From Candidatus Izemoplasmatales bacterium (GTDB lineage: Bacteria; Bacillota_I; Bacilli_A; Izemoplasmatales; Hujiaoplasmataceae): a stretch of 64,000 nt of DNA. How positions within the stretch are numbered: position 1 is the first letter of the stretch; each line of letters begins with the position of its first letter. Position numbers and translations under genes: made by a program. Positions 1 through 8,932 of the stretch are shown here, piece by piece. The notes under the pieces were generated by a model. That model worked only from the letters and a program-made list of their open reading frames with translations, was not told the DNA's origin and made no database searches. The stretch spans positions 182,078 to 246,077 of the forward strand of contig JAQUZN010000001.1 in assembly GCA_028691315.1 (NCBI GenBank), written 5' to 3'.

Positions 1-347
1 CCGCCAAGAGGAAGTTTTCTTCCGCAATCCAAATAGGTATTAATAAACTCTTTGCTAATTCCTACCATTGTAATTGCGTCTGCTTTGGTTGCTTCATATT
101 TATCAACCAACTGTGCAGCCTCTTCTTTGCCGATTTTTGTGGTGCTTGCAACTACATTACCAAGCATCTTTCTATAATCAGAAGATGGACAATAGTCTTC
201 TTTCTTACCATCTTTATCATAGACTCCCACCGCATACTCTCTGTCATTCAACATCATCTGCATAACTCTCACTTCATCTTTCTGAGATGAAGAAACTTGA
301 GTCAAACCATCTTTGATCTCTTTCAAAAGCTCTGTCATTTTAGACAT
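1..347 (-). CDS. Hypothetical protein, N-terminal part, cut by the left edge
   Basis: The frame is open from an ATG at 347 down to base 1, giving about 115 residues that begin MSKMTELLKEIKDGLTQ. A strong AGGAGG lies 9 nt before the start, so this is a real gene start and the C-terminus is outside the window. The visible part is mixed charged and polar, with a helical N-terminus and no signal peptide or membrane segment. I do not recognise a family. Its 133-nt upstream region separates it from the small minus-strand gene ending at 481. Confidence 0.75.
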   Translation of the reverse strand, partial: MSKMTELLKEIKDGLTQVSSSQKDEVRVMQMMLNDREYAVGVYDKDGKKEDYCPSSDYRKMLGNVVASTTKIGKEEAAQLVDKYEATKADAITMVGISKEFINTYLDCGRKLPLG

Positions 348-480
348 AAATTCATTCCTCCTAGATTTTTCTTTTACTTTTTATATAGTTAATATGATAC
401 GTTTATACTACTTAGTTAAGTATTGTGTACAAACGTACAATACTAAATATACCTTATATGGTAGTTTATCAATTAAAAAA

Positions 481-612
481 TTATCGTTCCATATAATAAA
501 TTAATGGAATTGGTTTTGGTCTTTTTCCTTTTTTCTTAATAAATTCATCAATTTCTTCTTTTGACATCTCTGTCAATTTCTTAATAAAGTTTTCTTTTTT
601 AATATCATCCAT
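481..612 (-). CDS. Small basic/acidic protein, 43 aa, unknown function
   Basis: The product starts MDDIKKENFIKK and ends PIPLIYYMER. A longer frame exists up to 687, but I chose the ATG at 612 because GAGAGG sits about 8 nt upstream and no ribosome binding site precedes the longer start. The N-terminal half is predicted helical and highly charged, followed by a basic KKKGKRPK stretch. It lies in the same direction as the leftmost partial gene and divergent from the RNA polymerase gene. Function unknown; small charged phage proteins of this kind are often host-interaction factors, but nothing here shows that. Confidence 0.6.
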   Translation of the reverse strand: MDDIKKENFIKKLTEMSKEEIDEFIKKKGKRPKPIPLIYYMER

Positions 613-744
613 CTTATAATACCTCTCTACATAGTTCTTTATTATCAATGAGTTATCGGTGTAATTATTTATAATTATCCCATACAAGGTTTATTTAAGC
701 TTATAGTCAGAACAAATAAATAATTTAGAAGGAGGATATATCGT

Positions 745-3700
745 ATGTTTTTCTTAGATGAACTCATGAAAAATAAAATAACAAAGAAGAAGTTTTTACT
801 TCCTTTGGATGATAAAAATAAACGAAAGGGAAGTCTTGTTCACTTATTAACACCAAATTTTAATTCTTCTCTTAATATGATCCATAATCAAAAGATCATG
901 CCAAAATATTTCTTTTCTTATTATATGGAAAAGTTTCCAATGTATTATATTAATTCGAAGATGAATGTAAATAGTAAAGAAGAAGTTCCAGAAATGGTAG
1001 AAGAGGTTGTAGTTCCTGTTCGTGCGGAGAGTAACAATGGATATTTCACATTTCATGGTTTAGATCGTGATGTAGAAGCTTTAATGGATATTCTGAGACC
1101 GGATATGATTAAATATTTTCAAAAGATTTATCGTATTAAGATAAAAAAAGTGGATGTATATATTACACATGGGGATCTTACGCAAAGTTGTACATCAGAT
1201 AAAATTATCATGGCTAGTAAAACAACCTTTGATAAAAGATCTTATCTTGATTACGAAAAATATATCCTTATGTATATGCATTTACTATCTGCTCAGATTG
1301 CTAACCCAAAAATTAATGAGAATCTTATGATGGCTTCTGCTTTAGTGATGAGTGGAATCTATCGTGAAGATAAACCAGAATATGGATTTGGGTTTTCTCT
1401 CACTTCATTATGTAATTTAATTAATCAATATATCAAGATAAAAGGACAGCAGGATTTTATTGATAAAGTATTAATTAAAAATAATACGATAAAAATGACA
1501 ATAGAAATCTTTAAAGATATATTTGAGAATAAAAATGAGTTATCAGTAATGCTAAATAAAAAGAACCGATCGATTTTATCAATAAAAGAATCAATGGTAT
1601 TAGATGAATCTTCCGATTGTTCATATGAACTAAATTGTTTAAAAGAGGGATATCTTCCGATTAATGAAAACCTTACCGCAGTTTTCCATGAAGCGAATTC
1701 TTCTTATGATCAGATACTGAGAAGAAATCTATTTAAAGACCGAATCAAAACTAATAAGGATTTATTAGCGATCTATAAAGATCATATGACGAAAATGCCA
1801 AACATCAAGTATGCTTATCTTCGATTAGATAAGTATAAAGGAAAGAATCTATATAATGATCTTTATTATTATAATGAAGTATTCTTCCGTAACAATGGTT
1901 TTTCTCATTTAAGAAAATATCAAGTCTATCTGGATTTGATGGAACGAATGATTGTAGATAAAAGATTTAATCAAGAATATTCTAAAAAAACAGTATTAGT
2001 TCCAGTTGCTGATTGGATGGAATTTACCAAGCCAAATAATGGCGCACTGTGGTTAATTGCGAATGGTGTTAATCCAATCTCTTGTTTTTATCGTTCTTTG
2101 CTTCTTAGCCCCAATTACTTAAAGGATACTTACAAAGATATCAATTTTGTTTTTATGGGACAGAAGAGTTATTTCGTTGTAGATTTTTCTCAAGAGAATG
2201 ATATTAATAAAATAAAGACGTTATTTTTAAAGCATATCAAATTATTATGTAGAAATTATGAACCAACGGATAGCGAAGATGAAACAGATGAAGAAGGTAG
2301 AGAATCTTCCCCAAAAGCGATTGCTACTGATATCATTGAGAAGATTGAGAAAACTCAAAGACTTAATATCACAAACATCACGCCATCTAATGCAGTAATT
2401 AAGCAACCTCAAGTAGCTGCTAACGTAACAAAAGCTGCTATTACCGCAGTTGTTGCAAAAAATGCAACTACTAAACCAAAGGAAGAACTTAAGTCATCCA
2501 AACCAGAAAAAAAAGAAATAAAGCCAAAAGTTTCAGAAAAGAAACCTCCGAAGGTTAAAGATGAAATTAATAAGGATGAATTAAAACAAGAATTGATAGA
2601 TAGGGTTACTGTAGCTTCTTCTACTGCTAAAGATACAGAAGATGCAATTGATATATTGGATGATGATGAAAGAGTAAAAGAAATTCTTGCTACATTAGCT
2701 ATGGATGCAGATGATGGTCCTAAAATGAGTGCAGCTAGAACTTCTCGTCTATTAAAATTAGAGGATGATTTCTTAGATAAAGAATTTAAGAATAAAAGTA
2801 TTCGAGATATTCTCCAATTTGATGAAACGGAAGAAGCAATTGAAATAGAACCTATTTCATTAGATATCGACTCTGTTAATCAAGAATGGCAAGAATTAAG
2901 ATATGCAAATGTTAATCAGAAATATAATCTAGATAAAGATATCTTAGCAATGTTTAATTTCTTCCATGATAAGAAATACCCATTAGTTGTAAAAGATATT
3001 AAAGTAGAAGATACTTCTACTAGTGATGATGCTGTTGAAACTTATTCCGTAGTGTATGAAAATGAACAAGGAAAACGATTCACGGTAGTAATTGATATTC
3101 CGAAATTCATAGACGGTAAGTATATGAAATTAAGAGGTAATACAAAAAATATATCATCTCAATTATTCCCGATGCCAATTATGAAGACAGAAGAAGATAC
3201 CGTTCAAATTGCTAGTTGTTATAACAAAATCTTTGTTAGAAGATTTGGAACGACGACAGGAAAGACCAATGTAGGTGCAGATAGATTAGTCAAAACTTTA
3301 AATAAGAACAAATTTAACAATCTCCGTATATTGGAAGGGGACAACTCAAGAGTTTGCTCTAAATACGAAGTTCCAGTAGATTATATTGATATTGGTTCTA
3401 TCTATTCTGAATTAGAAACTGATAGCGTTTTATTTCAATTTAATCAAGATAAGTTAAGAAAAGAATACGGAGATATAATTGATTTAAAACAAGGATTCCC
3501 AATTGGTTATCATAAAATAAGAAAAGAAATCATTTATTATCGACCAGAAAAAGATGCTTTTCAATTTTTATCTAGTATGATTACAAACTTTTTATCATAT
3601 GATATACCGGATTTTGCAAAAGCGTATAATAAAACATCCGTATCTGTTAAATACACTTTCTCACAAGCAAGTATATTAGGTGTTCGTATACCGCTTGTTG

Positions 3701-5817
3701 TTATTTGTGCTTATTCAGAAGGTCTTGAAAAAGTTATGAAAAAAGCTAATATCAGATATGAGATTAGTGAAAAAAGACCTCAATATAATAAAGATGGTCA
3801 AGATATTATTCGATGGAAAGATGGTTATTTATTATATGATTTGAATTATGCTTCATCATTACTGATGAATGGATTAAAGGTTTGCAATACAGAGGATTTC
3901 TCGATAGCTGAAATGAATCGTAAAACTACATATATCAATTTCTTAGATTCGTTTGGTGGTAGAATTAAAGCCGATGGTTTAGATAACTTCTATGAATTAT
4001 TCATCGATAAACCTATTACATTTAATTCATTAAAGTATTATAAATTACCAACAGACTATATTGAATTATTAGTATATGCAAATCAGTTATTAACAGATAA
4101 CCATTTTATCAATCATACATCCATTGATGCTTCTCGACGTATCCGTAGACAGGAATTAATTGCTGATCTATTATATCGTGAAGTGCTATCAAAAGCGTAT
4201 GGGGATTATGTAAACCAAATTAAACATCGTGGTCAAGGATCATTCTCTGTTAAGAGAAATGGTTTGATCAATGCCGTTTTATTAAATAATACAACTGAAG
4301 ATCTATCTATTATCAATCCGGTAAATGAGTATGAATCATATAACCGTGTTTCTCCGGAAGGACCTGGTGGTTTAAATGCTTCCAGAGCATACACTTTAGA
4401 GAAACGTGGATATGATGAATCAATGCAAAACGTATTGTCAATGTCTACCGGATTTTCCGAGAAGGTTGGTATTCCCAGACAGGCAACCATTGATGCAAAT
4501 ATAAATGGTTATCGTGGATATATCACTAATAATTCAGAGGATGATAAGGATGAAATCAATGTAACCAAAACATTAGCTATGACGGAAGCTTTAACTCCAT
4601 ATGGTATTACTAGAGATGATCCATTCCGTTCTGCTATGAACTTTGTACAGACATCGAAACATGGTATGAGATGTAGACAAGCGGATCCTTTATTAATTAC
4701 TACTGGTGCTGATGAAGCTCTTCCATATTTGATCTCCAATACATTTGCTTATAAATCCCAAGGAAATGGTCAAGTCATTGAGAAAGATGATAATCATTTG
4801 TTAATTCGGTATGACAATAAGAATGGTGAACCTACGTATGATTATATCGATTTAACCGAGCAAGTAGAAAAAAATTCAAGTAGTGGATTCTTTGTTATCT
4901 TGAAATTAGATAGTGATCTTAAAGTAGGAAATAAAATTAAAGAAGGTCAAGTAATAGCATATGACAAAACATCATTTTCTAATTCAGTAGGAATGAATGA
5001 CAATATTGCTTATAATGTCGGCACCCTTAATAAATTTGCTATTTTAAATACAGATGAAGGATATGAAGATAGTGCTATTATTTCTCAAGATTTATCTGCA
5101 AAAATGACAACTGATATCGTCATTAAGAAAACAGTTAATCTTCCAAAAGATACTAATATCTTCAATATGGTTAAGAAAGGTCAATCCATTCGAGAAGGCG
5201 ATCCTTTATTAATTATTCAAAGACCGTATGATGAAGATGATATGAATACTCTTCTTAAGAACCTCGTAGCAGATGAAGATGAGATCACCGAACTTGGAAG
5301 ACAGCATATATCTTCAAGTGTCACTGGTATTGTACAGGATATTATTATTTCCAGGACCGTAGAAAAAAGCGAACTCTCTAGTTCCTTGAAAAAGGCAGTT
5401 ACAACATATGAAAAATCTATTAATGAAAAGAAAAAAATAATGGAGCAATACAATATCGATAAAAAGAACGATCTACCTTCTACGGATGTATTACCTTCTA
5501 CTGGTAAACTCAAAAACAGTGAAGATGGAGTCTTAATAGAGTTCTTTTTAAAATATGAAGATAAGATGGCTGTTGGAGATAAGTTGATCTATTGGTCTGC
5601 ATTGAAAGGTGTAGTAAAAGATATTTTCCCAGAAGGAAAAGAGCCTAGAAGTGAATTTAGACCAGATGAAAAAATACATTCCTTACTTTCTATTGGTTCT
5701 GTAAATGGTCGTATGACATGTTCTATTATCATAACTTCCGTTATTAATAAAGGATTAATAGAATTAAGTAGAAAAGTAAAAGATATATTAGGAATTAAAT
5801 ATGATATAAATTTATAA
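745..5817 (+). CDS. Phage multisubunit RNA polymerase, beta-like subunit with long N-terminal extension
   Basis: This 1690-residue protein carries the beta half of the catalytic core of a phage-encoded RNA polymerase. Its beta-type landmarks are a RVSPEGPGGL segment near residue 1206 (matching the bacterial RRLSALGPGGL), GMRCRQADPL near 1315 (bacterial N-MQRQAVPL), GYEDSAIIS near 1438 (bacterial NYEDAI-IS) and a K-M-A...LKGVV block near 1608-1625 holding conserved lysines. These all lie in the last ~1000 residues. Residues 1-~515 show no beta similarity I can see. Residues ~515-680 are a low-complexity acidic and Lys/Pro-rich linker. A start at 745 follows AAGGAGG. The matching beta-prime pieces are at 35289 and 37832. 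The gene ends in a perfect terminator. Catalytic-core assignment is firm; the extension is of unknown role. Confidence 0.92.
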   Translation: MFFLDELMKNKITKKKFLLPLDDKNKRKGSLVHLLTPNFNSSLNMIHNQKIMPKYFFSYYMEKFPMYYINSKMNVNSKEEVPEMVEEVVVPVRAESNNGYFTFHGLDRDVEALMDILRPDMIKYFQKIYRIKIKKVDVYITHGDLTQSCTSDKIIMASKTTFDKRSYLDYEKYILMYMHLLSAQIANPKINENLMMASALVMSGIYREDKPEYGFGFSLTSLCNLINQYIKIKGQQDFIDKVLIKNNTIKMTIEIFKDIFENKNELSVMLNKKNRSILSIKESMVLDESSDCSYELNCLKEGYLPINENLTAVFHEANSSYDQILRRNLFKDRIKTNKDLLAIYKDHMTKMPNIKYAYLRLDKYKGKNLYNDLYYYNEVFFRNNGFSHLRKYQVYLDLMERMIVDKRFNQEYSKKTVLVPVADWMEFTKPNNGALWLIANGVNPISCFYRSLLLSPNYLKDTYKDINFVFMGQKSYFVVDFSQENDINKIKTLFLKHIKLLCRNYEPTDSEDETDEEGRESSPKAIATDIIEKIEKTQRLNITNITPSNAVIKQPQVAANVTKAAITAVVAKNATTKPKEELKSSKPEKKEIKPKVSEKKPPKVKDEINKDELKQELIDRVTVASSTAKDTEDAIDILDDDERVKEILATLAMDADDGPKMSAARTSRLLKLEDDFLDKEFKNKSIRDILQFDETEEAIEIEPISLDIDSVNQEWQELRYANVNQKYNLDKDILAMFNFFHDKKYPLVVKDIKVEDTSTSDDAVETYSVVYENEQGKRFTVVIDIPKFIDGKYMKLRGNTKNISSQLFPMPIMKTEEDTVQIASCYNKIFVRRFGTTTGKTNVGADRLVKTLNKNKFNNLRILEGDNSRVCSKYEVPVDYIDIGSIYSELETDSVLFQFNQDKLRKEYGDIIDLKQGFPIGYHKIRKEIIYYRPEKDAFQFLSSMITNFLSYDIPDFAKAYNKTSVSVKYTFSQASILGVRIPLVVICAYSEGLEKVMKKANIRYEISEKRPQYNKDGQDIIRWKDGYLLYDLNYASSLLMNGLKVCNTEDFSIAEMNRKTTYINFLDSFGGRIKADGLDNFYELFIDKPITFNSLKYYKLPTDYIELLVYANQLLTDNHFINHTSIDASRRIRRQELIADLLYREVLSKAYGDYVNQIKHRGQGSFSVKRNGLINAVLLNNTTEDLSIINPVNEYESYNRVSPEGPGGLNASRAYTLEKRGYDESMQNVLSMSTGFSEKVGIPRQATIDANINGYRGYITNNSEDDKDEINVTKTLAMTEALTPYGITRDDPFRSAMNFVQTSKHGMRCRQADPLLITTGADEALPYLISNTFAYKSQGNGQVIEKDDNHLLIRYDNKNGEPTYDYIDLTEQVEKNSSSGFFVILKLDSDLKVGNKIKEGQVIAYDKTSFSNSVGMNDNIAYNVGTLNKFAILNTDEGYEDSAIISQDLSAKMTTDIVIKKTVNLPKDTNIFNMVKKGQSIREGDPLLIIQRPYDEDDMNTLLKNLVADEDEITELGRQHISSSVTGIVQDIIISRTVEKSELSSSLKKAVTTYEKSINEKKKIMEQYNIDKKNDLPSTDVLPSTGKLKNSEDGVLIEFFLKYEDKMAVGDKLIYWSALKGVVKDIFPEGKEPRSEFRPDEKIHSLLSIGSVNGRMTCSIIITSVINKGLIELSRKVKDILGIKYDINL

Positions 5818-5824
5818 AAAATAA

Positions 5825-5862
5825 ACCACTATAGAGATTTTCCTCTATAGTGGTATTCTTTG
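5825..5862 (+). terminator. Terminator of the RNA polymerase beta gene
   Basis: A 12-bp perfect stem, ACCACTATAGAG with CTCTATAGTGGT, closes a 6-nt loop and is followed by ATTCTTT. It begins 8 nt after the stop codon and is A-rich on the upstream side, so it could also work on the minus strand. Confidence 0.85.
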
Positions 5863-5870
5863 AAGTTTTT

Positions 5871-6509
5871 TGAAATTATACTCATATATGAATCTTTATT
5901 TCATCATGAAATTATAATGAATCTTGATTCTTTATGACTTTGTGAAATACTAGAATAGGATGAATCTTTTAAGTCTTGTGAAATAATCAAATACTCTTGA
6001 ATCTTTACATGTCTATGAAATAGTAGTCAGCAATGAATCTCATTACTCTATTATGATATAATTTAAATCATTGATTCTTTTTTGTAATATGAAATATTAT
6101 CAGGACATGAATCTTTACTCAACTTTGAAATTATATTATTTTGCGAATCTTTAAATCAATTTGAATTATTAGTAATGCATGAATCTTTTAAGTCTTTTGA
6201 AATGTTAGTGTCATATGAATCTTTTTCACACCGTGAAATATTAGATCTTTATGAATCTTTATGCGACTTTGAAATTTTAACAAATCATGAATCTCTACTT
6301 CCCTATGAAATATTAATGGATGTCGAATCTTTACTTTTCTATGAAATTATAGGTTGCAATGAATCTTTACTCAACTTTGAAATATTTTATAACACTGAAT
6401 CTTTACTTTACTATGAAATAATAACAAGTATTGAATCTTTATTTACTTATGAAATATTTTGTATTGATGAATCTTTATATAATTTTGAAATGCTAATCAT
6501 GTGTGAATC
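5871..6509. repeat. Array of 17 full 36-bp direct repeats with two conserved boxes
   Basis: Each unit reads GAATCTTTA, 8 variable bases, TGAAAT, 13 variable bases. GAATC (or GATTC) boxes start at 5890, 5926, 5962, 5999, 6035, 6073, 6109, 6145, 6181, 6217, 6253, 6289, 6325, 6361, 6397, 6433, 6469 and a final partial unit at 6505. Spacing is 36 bp everywhere except 37 bp after 5962 and 38 bp after 6035. The boxes are nearly invariant while the intervening bases differ in every unit, which suggests a reiterated binding site rather than recent tandem duplication. An open frame at 6175-6546 runs through the units but has no ribosome binding site, and earlier units are out of frame, so I treat the array as non-coding. 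It sits between convergent genes and between two terminators. Confidence 0.9.
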
Positions 6510-6562
6510 ACAGAGTAGCACATTATTAGTACTACTCTGTATGTAAGTTTTTTATTTTTGAT
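6510..6562 (+). terminator. Hairpin and T-rich tract closing the repeat array
   Basis: A 9-bp stem, ACAGAGTAG with CTACTCTGT, closes a 13-nt loop and is followed 6 nt later by GTTTTTTATTTTT. It directly follows the last repeat unit and overlaps the 3' end of the convergent minus-strand gene. Confidence 0.55.
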
Positions 6563-7058
6563 CTCTTGGATCTTCTTTGATTTTCCATCCGGTCATCAGC
6601 AGAGCATCTTCATACCCATCAACCGATCTTTGTCCAGATAAAGTAATTGTAAGATCAACAGAAGTAATTTCTGATCGATCTCGTCCCTTTTTATCATAAG
6701 ATATAAACCACCCAAAACCAACAAAGTCATTTGTCTGAATAAACATTTTATTTGGTCTGAGTGTGAGAATTGTTCTCATATTTCCCATAACCTCTACATT
6801 TGGTACATTCATCGCAGTATAAGAAATTACATTACGAATCATAGCTTCAAGTAGAGTATCTTCTTCATATTCTTTATTAATTTTATAATTAGCATCAGGT
6901 GTTGCATAGAGCACCACTTCAATCACTGGATGTGCTTCTAGCAATTTATCTAATGCATCTTCTACTGTTGTGCAAGAAAAAGTATAAGTCTTATTTACAT
7001 ACTTCTTCGGTCCATTGTTTCTCCTGTTATCGTTTCTCTCATAACTTCTTTTAATCAT
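6552..7058 (-). CDS. Hypothetical protein, 168 aa
   Basis: The start follows AAGGAG with good spacing. The N-terminus (about residues 1-22) is very basic and Asn/Arg-rich, which suggests nucleic-acid contact, and is followed by an alpha/beta globular part with strands such as IEVVLYAT and SVDLTITLSG. No family recognised. It is the last gene of a minus-strand pair with the 385-residue gene that starts at 8230, with a 14-nt gap between them. Function unknown. Confidence 0.75.
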   Translation of the reverse strand: MIKRSYERNDNRRNNGPKKYVNKTYTFSCTTVEDALDKLLEAHPVIEVVLYATPDANYKINKEYEEDTLLEAMIRNVISYTAMNVPNVEVMGNMRTILTLRPNKMFIQTNDFVGFGWFISYDKKGRDRSEITSVDLTITLSGQRSVDGYEDALLMTGWKIKEDPRDQK

Positions 7059-7072
7059 ACTAATTATTCTCC

Positions 7073-8230
7073 TTAATTATCTTCTATTATCTCATCCACT
7101 AAATCTAAAATATTTAATGGAGTAGATTCTTGTTTAGTAGAATCATCTTCAGATTCTTCTTCATTCTTATAATATATAAATGAATTTTGTTTTAGTTTAT
7201 CAGAATTCTGATCCTGAATAGCTCGAAAGATTTGAGCAAGAGTATCTGGTAATCGGAATAACTGATAATACAGTTTGGAAAAATCGATTTGATAAATATA
7301 AGGAACTACTCTTCCTTCTATGGAATCGGAACATGTGGTTCCAATGGATTCTAATTGAAGTCCATTTAGGAAAACATCATGCTCTTCATCAGAAGGACAG
7401 TAGTAAAATATCACGTTAAACTTTTTATGTTCTAATTCTTTTTTGATAAATAGATCTAGAATTCTTCGATATCTCTTTGGCATATCGAAATCTAGATCAT
7501 TTTTTAAGGTCGTCGTCTGTATAATTTCCAGCCTGTCTTTTCCAACCGTACTCGATTTTAGTTTCGACATAACGGTTTGGAACTGTGGATCAATACTTTC
7601 TGATGGAAATAATTCATGGTCATCATCACCATAATAGATTTCACTTGCAATATCAAGATCATAGGTTTCATTTAATAATTGGAAATGTGGATGTTGTGCT
7701 GGTAAATCTCGCAAATGTTTCATGATGATCCCAACGATAAGATCATTTTTATTTGCATAATGTTTCATATACTGCTCTAAGAAAGCAATATAATCTCCAA
7801 CCGAACCACTGATCAAAAAGTATATCTTCACAGGATCTGAATCATTCTCTGATTCAAATAAAAATAAATCATATAGATAGCGTATTTCTTTTGTCGCATT
7901 ACGACATTCATTGTTGATTTTTTGAAAGAAATCCAAACTGTCTAGGAATTGAGTCGTTGTGTTAGACTCAATTAATATTTTCATGCAAGATAATTCTCTT
8001 TCTATCAGAGATCTCATCTCACGATTCGTTTCTAATGTAATCAATTGGTTAAATTGATTATAGTATACAATCTGAGAGTCTAACTCAGTAGCTATACTCC
8101 CGATACTTATCTTCTTGTTACGTATATCATTATTTTCTAATTCTCTATCTGTTTCTGTTTTAATATAATCTGTAATAAAAGAAGATTTTGATTCTTTCTT
8201 TTGAAATAACTTCTTTAGTTTTTGAAGCAT
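7073..8230 (-). CDS. Hypothetical protein, 385 aa
   Basis: A longer frame reaches 8260, but the ATG at 8230 (MLQKLKKLFQKKESK) has GGAGG 10 nt upstream and is the better start. The N-terminus is a short amphipathic basic helix, followed by a mostly helical protein with an acidic tail rich in Glu/Asp from about residue 355. No catalytic motif or known domain seen. It is followed closely by the 168-residue gene in the same direction. An acidic C-terminal tail could mediate partner binding, but this is inference. Confidence 0.75.
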   Translation of the reverse strand: MLQKLKKLFQKKESKSSFITDYIKTETDRELENNDIRNKKISIGSIATELDSQIVYYNQFNQLITLETNREMRSLIERELSCMKILIESNTTTQFLDSLDFFQKINNECRNATKEIRYLYDLFLFESENDSDPVKIYFLISGSVGDYIAFLEQYMKHYANKNDLIVGIIMKHLRDLPAQHPHFQLLNETYDLDIASEIYYGDDDHELFPSESIDPQFQTVMSKLKSSTVGKDRLEIIQTTTLKNDLDFDMPKRYRRILDLFIKKELEHKKFNVIFYYCPSDEEHDVFLNGLQLESIGTTCSDSIEGRVVPYIYQIDFSKLYYQLFRLPDTLAQIFRAIQDQNSDKLKQNSFIYYKNEEESEDDSTKQESTPLNILDLVDEIIEDN

Positions 8231-8289
8231 ATAATTGATACCTCCAAATGAATATATCACGATAAATTTATTATGAAGTTAAGGTATTA

Positions 8290-8325
8290 ATAAAAAATAA
8301 ATCATCCAGATTTATCCAGATGATC
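8290..8325 (-). terminator. Minus-strand hairpin terminator
   Basis: An imperfect ATCATC/GATGAT hairpin at 8301-8324 is followed on the minus strand by TTATTTTTTA. It would stop transcription coming leftward from the non-coding region. Confidence 0.5.
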
Positions 8326-8370
8326 TTTATATTTTAAATACGATATGTTATATACTATGTAATTTCTTAC

Positions 8371-8410
8371 CAAAATACTCCCCCCCCCCTTTAAAACCCC
8401 CCCCCTCGAA
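8371..8410. repeat. Two poly-C homopolymers
   Basis: Ten C at 8380-8389 and nine C at 8397-8405, separated by TTTAAAA. Long C runs are conspicuous in this AT-rich genome; a third run of ten C occurs at 28484-28493. They are prone to length variation in replication and in sequencing. Confidence 0.9.
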
Positions 8411-8879
8411 ACCCACCCGACTGGTTCTCCAAGTGGTATTCCTTTGACGTAGTTAATCTCGCGAGCGTAAGTCGAGCGGCCGTTGATCTTGTCTTTTGGT
8501 TTTTGGTTTTGTTTGTTTTTGATGTTCCCCTCAATGGATCCATTAATGAGCCCTTTGGGTTTTTATATATAAGAAAATTTTTTCTTATAATTTTGTTAGT
8601 AGTTTAAATAAAAATTAATTTTTTACAAGTAATATTCTTTGATAATATTGTAATTCAATAAATTCTATTTTAGTTAATCTTTCTATTTAATAATTCTATG
8701 GAAATGAAGTTCAAAACCAAAACATAAAATCTCTTTCGCTTCGCTCTGTTTCATTCTTTTTGAATGAAACCTTTGATTTAATAATTGTGATTAAGCTAGT
8801 GCATCTTGTAGATTTCTTTACTACGTAAAGAAATCGGAAAACCTACCCTTTCATGAAAACCATTAATAGAAAAGAAACA

Positions 8880-8925
8880 AAAAATAAATACATAGGACTA
8901 TATGAAATCCTATGTATTTATTCTT
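8880..8925 (-). terminator. Terminator of the 8933-9283 gene
   Basis: A perfect 13-bp stem, TAAATACATAGGA (8885-8897) with TCCTATGTATTTA (8908-8920), is followed on the minus strand by TTTTTTG. It lies just downstream of the minus-strand stop at 8933. Confidence 0.85.
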
Positions 8926-8932
8926 ATTATAA

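Larger units (their letters stand above)
8231..8932. other. 702-bp non-coding region with C-tracts, GC-rich patches and hairpins
   Basis: No credible gene lies here. Two C homopolymers (10 C at 8380-8389 and 9 C at 8397-8405) are followed by a GC-rich patch near 8455-8485, unlike the surrounding AT-rich DNA, and then a T/G-rich stretch. A 12-bp palindrome AATGGATCCATT lies near 8533. Perfect hairpins occur near 8749-8771 (9-bp stem GTTTCATTC/GAATGAAAC) and near 8812-8836 (11-bp stem GATTTCTTTAC/GTAAAGAAATC). Terminators for the flanking minus-strand genes sit at both ends. It could hold a structured RNA, a replication or packaging signal, or an assembly join; the sequence does not decide. Confidence 0.6.

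Noticed and set aside
74..504. Two plus-strand ORFs of 63 residues near the left edge
   Set aside because: They are shadows of, or overlap, the minus-strand partial gene and its leader, without binding sites.
4233..5513. Minus-strand ORFs inside the polymerase gene
   Set aside because: Shadow frames of a well-supported coding sequence.
5871..6509. CRISPR array
   Set aside because: Units share only two short boxes, the spacers of 8 and 13 bases are too short for protospacers, and there is no long identical repeat or cas gene.
6175..6546. 123-residue protein-coding gene
   Set aside because: No ribosome binding site precedes the ATG, and other repeat units are out of frame; the open frame follows from the 36-bp period. 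Kept as a finding only.
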